Positions 1 through 6,915 of a DNA stretch of 33,461 bases are shown here, piece after piece. A program made the translations under genes and the position numbers. The number at the start of each line of letters is the position of its first letter. Position 1 is the stretch's first letter. The notes beneath the pieces were generated by a model. That model did not search any database, was not told where the DNA came from, and saw only the letters and a program-made list of their open reading frames with translations. Source of the DNA: JAYZDF01 sp036337945 (GTDB lineage: Bacteria > Myxococcota > Kuafuiibacteriia > Kuafuiibacteriales > Kuafuiibacteriaceae); NCBI GenBank assembly GCA_036337945.1, contig JAYZDF010000085.1:1-33461 (forward strand), given 5' to 3'.

Positions 1-2900
1 ACTAGGATGAAGTCTGAGAAGGCAAATACTCTGATATAATCCATCACAGGTACTCGGAACCGGTTCTGAACGGAGAGGAAGAAGCCAAGGTCAGCTACGG
101 TATCCCGCCGAGTTGGAAATAGATATCTCGTATCCAGCTGACTCTGCCAATCCAGTGTTTTTCCGAAAGGCCATACCAAGCTGTAACCCGCCTCAAACCC
201 TAAGCTGGAATGCGTTTCATTGAGGTCACTGAAGTCAGCTTGCACCAAAGCACCCAGCCGGATTTGCTTCAAAATACCACTACCTGAAGCCACGACTCCC
301 AAGGACCCACGCAACAGTTTTTGTCTTGGAGAGGTGGTGGAAGTTGGAGTGAATTCAGTATCAAAAGCCGCTTTGATATAAGGGGCAGCATTGAGTGTTT
401 GTTTGGCAAATTTCTTACCCACAAAATTTAGCTGCAGCTCGGAGAGAAGTTCAATATCGTCGATTCTCTCCGTCGCTAGGTCAGCTTGTGATTGTCCTTC
501 AAATACTACTTTCGCAAACTCCGCTCGCAATCGGTTTTCCCAAGATAAATTTGGGTCATCGTAGCGAACCGCGGCCTTGGTCCGCACACCCAAGCTATAG
601 TTGCTTGCTGTTTTTGCTCTAGTCTCTGTAGACATCGCGTACACGTCCAAATCTGAATTATTCTGATAGTTCGAACCATCGACAGAAAGTTCTTCTACGA
701 TAGCTTGCCAACGCCCGACAAATTCATTCTTCGGGGCAGTAAAAAAGGATGAAAATTCAGCCTGGTCTGAAACATCAATTCGACCGCTCTCTGACTTCGA
801 CCATTCCTTTAGCTTGTTCAACATCAAATACTTTATCCGCACTTCTACTCCGCCGGTTTTTGGCGCATAGGTTTGATCACTGCTGGGGAGGAATTCGGAG
901 TAAAATTTTGCGTTACTCATAACTGGCGCAAACTGAGGTAGGCCCTTCACGTAATCTGTGATGAGGATTGAGTATTCTTCAAGGTCGACGATGGAGCGAC
1001 CTGCAACTTTTTGGCGTATCAGGTCTAGACCCGTCTGATAGAGCAAACCTACGGAGTCCAACCGCTCTCGTTCGCTTTCTTTGCGAAGCAGAGCCACAAA
1101 CGACTTCAGTAATTTTCCAGGAAGCTTCATGACTAAGATGGTGTCCGGAACCTGGAGCCATGAATCCAAATACTGTTCATCCGTGCCAAGCTCCATTCCG
1201 CGTCGCAAGCGCGTACCACGGCTAACAACCGCGTCAACGTCAAAAGAACTGGACAGTGCTTCTCCGACAAGCTTCATCCATAACGGTTCGGTGAACTTAG
1301 CGGGAGATGATCTCGAATAGGCTCGAAAACCTCCGCGGTGAGGTATCTTCGGTCCCCAAATGTAAGGATGCAAGTGCGGACGCTTTTCTACAAAACTTCG
1401 AATATCCGGTGCTATCACTCGTCGAAATAAACGAGCATCGCGTTCTTCCAAAGCTCTTACTCTGCGTTCTAATTTCTCATCTCGCTTTGAGTTTTTGACG
1501 ACGGGTACTACCTCGTGATCAAGCTGCACCAGACGTGGACTCTCAAGGACATCGTTGCTTTGGCGAAAACGGCTTATGATACGGCCTATAGTTAATGGAT
1601 GAGTCTCTGCGACAAGAAGTGTTCTCGAACTGCTGAGACCAAACCTCCCTGATTCTTCGGCTGCTACCTCAATACGCTCTCGTCGACGAATGAGTTCCTC
1701 ATCTAAACCGTCCGTGATAACGATGTCAGCGGCCGCTGTTATACCTGTGTCGAAAGCCTTGCGACCACCCGACTGAAGAACAACAACCAAATCAGGCATT
1801 CTTCCCAATTGCTGATACATTTCGCGTTGCGCCGTTTTTATAGATTCTTCGGAATCGAAAAGTTTCCAGGCGGAGCGAGCATCAGGCGTGAGTTCATTGA
1901 GCTGGTTTTGTCCAACTAAACCAATGATTGAGATAAACTCCCCTGAAGGTAGCTCCCTGAGTACGAAGGGAGGAAACACCCGGCGATTTGTCTTAGCATC
2001 GTAGAGATTGGTCGCAATATAGGGCAGTCCGTGCAGTTGAGCCTCATCAACAAGCAACTTTGGGTCGAGTGTAAGTTCCTCGCTGCGTGGTACGACAGCA
2101 TCAAGTCCTAGTCCTGACAGTGAATACGCACATAACTTTCGTTGAGCCTGAGATTTTGACGCGCCCAAAATTCCGCCGGGATGCACGTAGAGCTGACGGT
2201 CACCCTCTTTTTCATCCAATTTCCAATCCAGTAGAGCCTGCTTAACCTCGGAGCCGCGAGCAAGCTGGCGACCGATCGTATATATTCTATTGGTTTCACC
2301 ATCTGCTGAAACCTTCGTAAGTGTGCCCCACTGTCGGCGGTATTTAAACACATCATCGCTCCATTGAATCTCATCATCAAACTCAAGAAGCAGTGCTGTT
2401 CGACCTTTAGAGAGATGTACTCGATACAAATTGGCTAATTCAAACGAGAGACCCGGGTTACGGCGACTAAGGCTCGCTTGCCGTTGCAAGACCTGCAACC
2501 AGTTGGTCTTAGCTGTGTCCGGATACTGCAGAACGATTTCAAATGGACTGACCAACACCGGCAGGTCCCGCATCACAAGTGTCTTGCTTTCCCCGTTAGC
2601 TACAAGAGCGAGAGCTTCCAGACTTCGTCCTGACTGATGCATATCGAATTCAGGAAAAAGCGCTTGATTGGTCTGGGTAAAGACGTTGTAGCCAGCTGAA
2701 TCCAAATAGTCATGGCCGGGATTCTGCTCGAAGTACGCAGTAAAATGGGAAACCAGGGTCGTATTTGTCCGTCCGGTTGTCAGGCAGCGGGGTCCGGAGT
2801 AACTAATTTCAATCTCGCCAGCGGAAGCAGAAAGCGACAAACAGAAACAGGCCATAGAGAACGCCAAGCACATCGCCCGCTTCACCGGAGGCTGCGTCAT
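1..2900 (-). CDS. 5'-nucleotidase-like exported protein, beta-rich C-terminus, partial
   Basis: An open frame of 966 codons runs from an ATG at 2900 off the left edge of the window without a stop. An AGGAG at 2907-2911, six bases upstream, supports this start. Residues 1-27 form a signal peptide ending ASA|GE. Residues about 255-400 follow the second half of a UshA-type metallophosphoesterase: LGLDAVV, then PYIATNLYD, PPFVLREL and ISIIGLVG, then DLVVVLQSGG and ADIVITDG. The GNHE position reads PRSEE and the GHxH position reads TDGLDE, so the usual metal ligands are absent. Residues about 535-670 match the 5'-nucleotidase C-terminal domain (VDAVVSRGTRLRRG, then VPDTILVMKLPGKLLKSFV). From about 725 the sequence becomes alternating, aromatic and beta-like, resembling an outer-membrane barrel, and continues beyond the window. 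The fold assignment is by motif order. Loss of phosphatase activity and outer-membrane placement are inferred. Confidence 0.75.
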   Translation of the reverse strand, partial: MTQPPVKRAMCLAFSMACFCLSLSASAGEIEISYSGPRCLTTGRTNTTLVSHFTAYFEQNPGHDYLDSAGYNVFTQTNQALFPEFDMHQSGRSLEALALVANGESKTLVMRDLPVLVSPFEIVLQYPDTAKTNWLQVLQRQASLSRRNPGLSFELANLYRVHLSKGRTALLLEFDDEIQWSDDVFKYRRQWGTLTKVSADGETNRIYTIGRQLARGSEVKQALLDWKLDEKEGDRQLYVHPGGILGASKSQAQRKLCAYSLSGLGLDAVVPRSEELTLDPKLLVDEAQLHGLPYIATNLYDAKTNRRVFPPFVLRELPSGEFISIIGLVGQNQLNELTPDARSAWKLFDSEESIKTAQREMYQQLGRMPDLVVVLQSGGRKAFDTGITAAADIVITDGLDEELIRRRERIEVAAEESGRFGLSSSRTLLVAETHPLTIGRIISRFRQSNDVLESPRLVQLDHEVVPVVKNSKRDEKLERRVRALEERDARLFRRVIAPDIRSFVEKRPHLHPYIWGPKIPHRGGFRAYSRSSPAKFTEPLWMKLVGEALSSSFDVDAVVSRGTRLRRGMELGTDEQYLDSWLQVPDTILVMKLPGKLLKSFVALLRKESERERLDSVGLLYQTGLDLIRQKVAGRSIVDLEEYSILITDYVKGLPQFAPVMSNAKFYSEFLPSSDQTYAPKTGGVEVRIKYLMLNKLKEWSKSESGRIDVSDQAEFSSFFTAPKNEFVGRWQAIVEELSVDGSNYQNNSDLDVYAMSTETRAKTASNYSLGVRTKAAVRYDDPNLSWENRLRAEFAKVVFEGQSQADLATERIDDIELLSELQLNFVGKKFAKQTLNAAPYIKAAFDTEFTPTSTTSPRQKLLRGSLGVVASGSGILKQIRLGALVQADFSDLNETHSSLGFEAGYSLVWPFGKTLDWQSQLDTRYLFPTRRDTVADLGFFLSVQNRFRVPVMDYIRVFAFSDFIL

Positions 2901-3023
2901 ATTTTTCTCCTGATTGCTAATCATCAACCCCTTCGGATCCCACATTTACACCACGCTCACGGTTTGTCCCGCGAGATTTAGGACAGACCCTCGTTGAGCT
3001 AACAGTCGGGATAAAACCATTTA

Positions 3024-3048
3024 TTTCAGGCACTTACAATCCCTGAAA
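3024..3048. promoter_or_regulatory. Inverted repeat TTTCAGG-N11-CCTGAAA
   Basis: A perfect 7-base dyad with an 11-base spacer lies between the divergent genes starting at 2900 (minus) and 3150 (plus). Its position and size fit an operator bound by a dimeric repressor. No matching regulator gene is seen in the window, and it could also be a chance or mRNA hairpin element. Confidence 0.3.
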
Positions 3049-3149
3049 CCTTGTGCCGAGGCTAGAGAGATACGGAAAGTAGGTTGATGTGGGGAAAATG
3101 TCACAATTTAGCACAACTTCTGCCAAGGAAACCCGAAAAGAATAGCACT

Positions 3150-3437
3150 ATGAAATTTAGCCCCATAAGAGACACGTTAAGCGCAGCCCTAGGTGTTGCC
3201 CCTATGTATGTTGGCCTTCCACCATTCGGCCTTATCGGAACCGCGGCTAAGAAAGCCTTCATCAAAGAGAATGACAGTTTTGTAAAAAAGGCGCTGATCG
3301 GAATTGCCGCGATGATCGCATCAGGCGGCGCGGGGCTCATCCCTTACATCGTAGCTGCGCCAGGACAAGAAGTGCAAAAAGATGTCCAAGCATGCCGCAC
3401 TCAGGTTGCCAACGACCGCTACAGCCAGAAAATCTAG
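3150..3437 (+). CDS. Small hydrophobic protein of unknown function
   Basis: I do not recognise this protein. With the ATG at 3150 it has 95 residues; the frame is open back to an ATG at 3084, which would add 22 residues that look unlike coding sequence. It has two Gly/Pro/Ala-rich hydrophobic stretches, roughly residues 14-33 (PMYVGLPPFGLIGTAAKK) and 48-70 (ALIGIAAMIASGGAGLIPYI), separated by a charged segment, so it may be a two-pass inner-membrane protein. The tail is polar and contains a single Cys. The stop is followed after three bases by the GTG of the next gene, so the two are almost surely cotranscribed. The upstream AAGAA is a weak ribosome site. Confidence 0.55.
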   Translation: MKFSPIRDTLSAALGVAPMYVGLPPFGLIGTAAKKAFIKENDSFVKKALIGIAAMIASGGAGLIPYIVAAPGQEVQKDVQACRTQVANDRYSQKI

Positions 3438-3440
3438 GTC

Positions 3441-3953
3441 GTGCCCGAACAAGTCGTTATTGATGCCGTCCTTAGCTGGGCCAACGCCCCAGACTTTACC
3501 TCAGCGCATCAAGCAGTAAAAAACGCACGAGACCTTCTGTCAGAAGCACAATTCTCTGTTCTGATTTCTGAAATAGCTGAAATCAATGTCGAAAGCTTCG
3601 TACAGCTTTGCATGCCCCGCGAGGACGATGCGGGTGAAACGGTTGTTGAGTTCGAAGGTGTATCATTTACTGAAAAACAAGCTGCGCGACTTTCCGCATG
3701 GCTATCTGACCAAGAAGGACTCGGTGAAGCGCTAGGAATGAACTTGGATGCTTGGTCCTCCCTGCTCACGAAGAAGATGCAGAAGCTCGTGACAAGCCTA
3801 AAAGAAAACGAAGGTATCAATGACGCAAGTGTTGATGCCGCACAAAAATTACTTGGAACCTCCGGCCCAGCATCCTTCGAACCAAGAAAAAGCGCAGGTC
3901 AAGGTTTCGCAAGTTTACTTGCAGCCAAATCCTTCAATAAGAAAAAGCAATAG
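3441..3953 (+). CDS. Conserved-looking helical protein of unknown function
   Basis: This is a 170-residue protein starting at GTG 3441, three bases after the preceding stop, which points to translational coupling. It has no signal peptide or membrane segment. The composition is acidic and helix-forming in the first 140 residues, with an acidic patch near residues 58-72 (REDDAGETVVEFEG) and a Lys/Ser-rich end (SFNKKKQ). The domain is not recognised. Placement directly after a small membrane protein suggests that the pair works together, with this one as a cytoplasmic partner, but that is inference. A stem-loop follows the stop closely. Confidence 0.6.
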   Translation: MPEQVVIDAVLSWANAPDFTSAHQAVKNARDLLSEAQFSVLISEIAEINVESFVQLCMPREDDAGETVVEFEGVSFTEKQAARLSAWLSDQEGLGEALGMNLDAWSSLLTKKMQKLVTSLKENEGINDASVDAAQKLLGTSGPASFEPRKSAGQGFASLLAAKSFNKKKQ

Positions 3954-3970
3954 CAATCTGAAAACGCGAG

Positions 3971-3996
3971 ACTCTGGATGCTCCGTAGCATCGAGT
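3971..3996 (+). terminator. Stem-loop after the 3441-3953 gene
   Basis: GATGCT (3977-3982) pairs with AGCATC (3987-3992) around a CCGT loop. The stem extends as ACTC (3971-3974) with GAGT (3993-3996) across a two-base bulge. It lies 18 bases past the stop and between convergent frames. There is no T-tract, so it is at best a weak or bidirectional terminator. Confidence 0.35.
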
Positions 3997-4038
3997 AAAG
4001 TGAGGAACAGGAGCTCATGCGGGGCAACTTTATCCGAC

Positions 4039-4308
4039 TTATCGAGGAGTCCCAGATGAGATAAGTCGCCCACGAGCTGCACAGTTGATTGTACTCATAC
4101 ACGTGATTAACTCATCGTAAATCGTTGACGGTTCTTTGGAAATAGCAGCCTGGGCAACTTGAGAGCTCTCGTTCGCCCTGAAGTGAACCTCAATCGCTCC
4201 CTTATCGCGCGAATCAAATACGTCTCCAGAATCGACGGAGTGCGTCAACTCATTCCAGTCAGCATTCCAACCACGACCGACGTGTTCTGACACAGCCAGA
4301 GTGCTCAC
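4039..4308 (-). CDS. Possible small ORF coupled to the DUF6122-like gene
   Basis: An 89-residue frame starts at GTG 4306-4308, overlapping the TGA (4305-4307) of the upstream membrane-protein gene as GTGA. The same GTGA junction joins the Rieske and hydrolase genes elsewhere in this window. The product would be soluble and mixed-charge with two Cys near residues 70-76, and no domain is recognised. It ends 85 bases from the convergent gene, with a stem-loop between them, which is plausible gene spacing. If it is not real, 3954-4304 is a 351-base gap with nothing else recognisable apart from that stem-loop. Confidence 0.3.
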   Translation of the reverse strand: MSTLAVSEHVGRGWNADWNELTHSVDSGDVFDSRDKGAIEVHFRANESSQVAQAAISKEPSTIYDELITCMSTINCAARGRLISSGTPR

Positions 4309-4619
4309 ATAAATAAGCAGTCAATCCCATCAAGGCCCATGTGAATGAGCAGACCGACCCCGATCCATCGCGTTTTAGGATGCAGAGCCAGTAGCAGATA
4401 CAGAGGTTGAATCAAGTACTGATGCAGAGGATGGAAACCTAGACTACATCGGTTTGGTTCATAGATAGGTGTAGCAAACAGATGGTCTATATCGACCACC
4501 ATCGTCATTATCATCAGCCCGAAAGCTCCTGCTTTACGAGACTTCCCGAAACCGTAGGCAACTGCCGCCGGTATGATGAGATGCAGCATAATGTGCAATT
4601 GAGCGCGTCCAAACTCCAT
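4305..4619 (-). CDS. DUF6122-like small integral membrane protein
   Basis: A 104-residue protein made largely of four hydrophobic helices. The distinctive features are LHIMLHLIIPA near residues 8-18, VDIDHLFATPIYEPNRC near 42-58 directly followed by GFHPLH, and IHMGLDGIDCL near the end. This spacing of His and Asp residues (LH..P, VDIDHL, FHPLH, H..DxxD) matches the family I know as DUF6122, whose members have this length and whose function is unknown. The conserved His/Asp set inside the membrane could bind a metal, but that is inference. The start ATG at 4619 has no strong ribosome site upstream. Confidence 0.7.
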   Translation of the reverse strand: MEFGRAQLHIMLHLIIPAAVAYGFGKSRKAGAFGLMIMTMVVDIDHLFATPIYEPNRCSLGFHPLHQYLIQPLYLLLALHPKTRWIGVGLLIHMGLDGIDCLFM

Positions 4620-4743
4620 CGGCTCATTCTAAATATACGAATACGACTCAATTTTCCAAAACCTATCTTCATGGAGGTGCCCTTGTCGAAGACTCCGAAT
4701 CATTACTTCGGGAGTAGTGCTGGAAGCATTGGCCTAACGGATC

Positions 4744-4776
4744 TCTCTCGATAGACTCTGTTCCTCTATCGAGAGA
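4744..4776. terminator. Perfect 12-bp stem-loop, no T-tract
   Basis: TCTCTCGATAGA (4744-4755) is exactly complementary to TCTATCGAGAGA (4765-4776) around a 9-base loop. It lies in the 265-base gap between the stop of the alpha/beta hydrolase (4885) and the start of the DUF6122-like gene (4619), both on the minus strand. It could end or process the hydrolase transcript. The absence of a T-run on either strand argues against a classical intrinsic terminator. Nothing else is recognised in this gap. Confidence 0.4.
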
Positions 4777-4884
4777 ACCTCGTGCTTTGCCTAATCCTTC
4801 AACAATAAACTGTCGATAGGTGGATACACATGCTTTGTCACTGAGTGATCGTGTTTCATAAATTATTGAGTCCCCCCCGCAACT

Positions 4885-5721
4885 CTAAGAAAAGAACTGA
4901 ATTAAGTGAGGAATAATTCTTGCTGGCTCCTCAAGGAGACCCATATGAGACAAACCGTCTAACGTAACTTCTGTCGCACGGATATGTTGACGCAAGATAT
5001 TGAGATCTGGGTCTACCGTGTCTGTTTCACTCCCAAAACTAATCATGAGCACGGGTATATGAGCAGCGGCGACGCCTACCGAAGAAACCTCAACTGCCAT
5101 TGGATTTTGTTGATGGAGAAGTTGGTTGGTAGCGGCCCTCGCAACCGTTTTACGAGCATTCATACAATCAATCGAATGCTGGTAAATTTTCACGGCTTCC
5201 GTGGATGAACGGGACTGGAGAGCTTGCGAGTGTCGTCTCATGCGCGACGAAAAATACCATCGCATAAAAGGGGCAACGAGAGCATCAAAACCGGGGATCC
5301 GAGAAGCCAGGCGGAACAATAGATTGTTTGTTCGACGATCCAGACCGCTTGGAGCAAGCCAGGCTATCGCTGTAATACGATCTGGTATTCTTGTGGCAAC
5401 AACATTGGCTACCAAGTCACCGTTAGAAAGACTCACTAAAGTCACAGAACCCGTGATACCAAGGTTGTGAATCACCTCTAAAGCCTGGGTAGCAAGAAAG
5501 TCTGCGGAGAGTTCTTCGCCTTTCCACGAAGATTCCCCTCTTCCGTAAAGATCAAAACGCACGCAGCGAAAGCCGTTCTCAATCATCGGCTGAACGATCA
5601 ACGAAAAAACCTCTAGCGGATAACTGACTCCGTGAATAAATAAGATCACAGGCCCATCTTTTGGACCTTCATCGACGATACGAAATCGTCCAAAAGAGGT
5701 TTCGTGCGGTACAGAATTCAA
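4885..5721 (-). CDS. Alpha/beta-fold hydrolase
   Basis: A 278-residue single-domain alpha/beta hydrolase. The oxyanion-hole segment is FIHGVSYPLE near residues 28-37 and strand 4 is RFDLYGRGESS near 55-65. The nucleophile is Ser99 in SLSNGD, an SxSxG elbow in place of the usual GxSxG. An acid candidate lies in FGSETDTVDPD, and the catalytic His in LSHMGLLEEP near the C-terminus. A variable cap covers about residues 125-205. No signal peptide is present, so it should be cytoplasmic; the substrate cannot be told. The annotated start is a TTG at 5721 with no clear ribosome site. No ATG lies near it in frame, so the start is uncertain. It is probably transcribed alone. Confidence 0.8.
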   Translation of the reverse strand: MNSVPHETSFGRFRIVDEGPKDGPVILFIHGVSYPLEVFSLIVQPMIENGFRCVRFDLYGRGESSWKGEELSADFLATQALEVIHNLGITGSVTLVSLSNGDLVANVVATRIPDRITAIAWLAPSGLDRRTNNLLFRLASRIPGFDALVAPFMRWYFSSRMRRHSQALQSRSSTEAVKIYQHSIDCMNARKTVARAATNQLLHQQNPMAVEVSSVGVAAAHIPVLMISFGSETDTVDPDLNILRQHIRATEVTLDGLSHMGLLEEPARIIPHLIQFFS

Positions 5722-5906
5722 TACTCAGAGCTTGTTCTTTTCCCGTCGCGAATGCAATCAAAACATTTCTGTACGCCTAACAAAGCGTGAGCTGCTCCTG
5801 GTATTCGCCTGATCTGAGCAAACCTCGGCGCGAAACGAATTCCTAATTCAAGACAAAGGTCTAAGGGATTCGGTCAATATCGTTTCAAAAATGCGTATCC
5901 GCTCGT

Positions 5907-6845
5907 TTAGAGCGGCATATCGAAGGCGCCTCGAAACCCGAACTTCAAATAGCTCGTGTCGTAAAGTGAACCTTCGCGGCCATACAGATGATCGTAGGAA
6001 ACTCCAAACGAAGCGCCGGGTAAAAAAAGAAGTTGGCGGGAATACTGTAGTCCGTATGCAATTCCAACTCTAAACCCATGCGAAAACTCCGACAGCGCAT
6101 TCTCTCTCGTCTGAACGAGATAACCGCTTTCAAGTTCGAAATATGAATTCACAATCTGGTACCGCAAGCTCGCTTGAGCAACCACATCTACAAGGACCGT
6201 GATCTGACCCCTTTGGCCATTTTGGTCGCGAGGAAATCCGGCACCGCCGCCAAGTTCAAAACCAGCAAACGCTGCCCAATGCTCGTTTAGACCTCGCCCA
6301 ATAAGAAGGCGACCTGCTCCACCGAAATTGACGTCGTATCTGTCTCCCTGTTTCACACCGATGAGCTTTCCACCACCGCCAAAGCTCAACGCCCAACGAT
6401 CGCTTATTAGTTGTCTTCCTCGGAAGTCAGATGATGGTCGCTGCCAGAATGGACAGTTTTCTGTTCTCTTTTCCGCCGCGGTGTCCAACAGTAATTGAAT
6501 CCGGTGAAGGGATAATAGAGCCCCCATGCCTTCAAGAGATTGACCATTTTTTTGATAAAATTCTGCAGGGTCGCCCCCTAGCCTTAGCTTCTCATCAGAA
6601 AGCCAAGTAGAAAGAGTTTTGGACGTACCGAGCTCGGTCCCACAAATCGACTGAAGTGCGGTGGGCACGATTTCATCGACCTCATATTTATCAATTGTCC
6701 ACCCTTTCGCTTCCTCTAATAATACGATTCTTCGAAGGTCGCGATAGAGAGCAGAAACAACGGGGTCTTTGGGTAGAGATGCCTGGCACGAACTCAGCAA
6801 AACGCCAAATAATACCCCAATCGATAATCCTTGAATGGTTCCCAC
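5907..6845 (-). CDS. Lipoprotein with barrel-like C-terminal domain
   Basis: A 312-residue protein with a short N-terminal hydrophobic segment ending in the lipobox LSSC (Cys20), so a lipoprotein. Residues about 25-150 are helical and polar. From about 155 the sequence is a series of Gly- and aromatic-rich alternating strands (LSFGGGGKLIGV, YDVNFGGAGRLLIGRG, FAGFELGGGAGF, ASLRYQIVNSYFELESGYLV, then GIAYGLQY and ASFGVSYDHLYG), typical of small outer-membrane barrels. The family is not recognised. The start is a GTG at 6845 with a poor ribosome site. It lies 70 bases downstream of the large helical gene and is likely in the same transcript. An anchored lipoprotein with its own barrel is unusual; the strands may instead form a periplasmic beta-sandwich. 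Confidence 0.6.
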   Translation of the reverse strand: MGTIQGLSIGVLFGVLLSSCQASLPKDPVVSALYRDLRRIVLLEEAKGWTIDKYEVDEIVPTALQSICGTELGTSKTLSTWLSDEKLRLGGDPAEFYQKNGQSLEGMGALLSLHRIQLLLDTAAEKRTENCPFWQRPSSDFRGRQLISDRWALSFGGGGKLIGVKQGDRYDVNFGGAGRLLIGRGLNEHWAAFAGFELGGGAGFPRDQNGQRGQITVLVDVVAQASLRYQIVNSYFELESGYLVQTRENALSEFSHGFRVGIAYGLQYSRQLLFLPGASFGVSYDHLYGREGSLYDTSYLKFGFRGAFDMPL

Positions 6846-6915
6846 GGCGGCAATTGAGCAAATTGGGTCCCAAAACTCAAGTCCGTTTGCGGGTCCTCAA
6901 TAACTCCTTCAATCT

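Noticed and set aside
3954..4038. Extension of a plus-strand frame (3820-4059) past the 170-residue gene
   Set aside because: It lies mostly inside the coding gene in another frame and has low-complexity Ser/Arg content.
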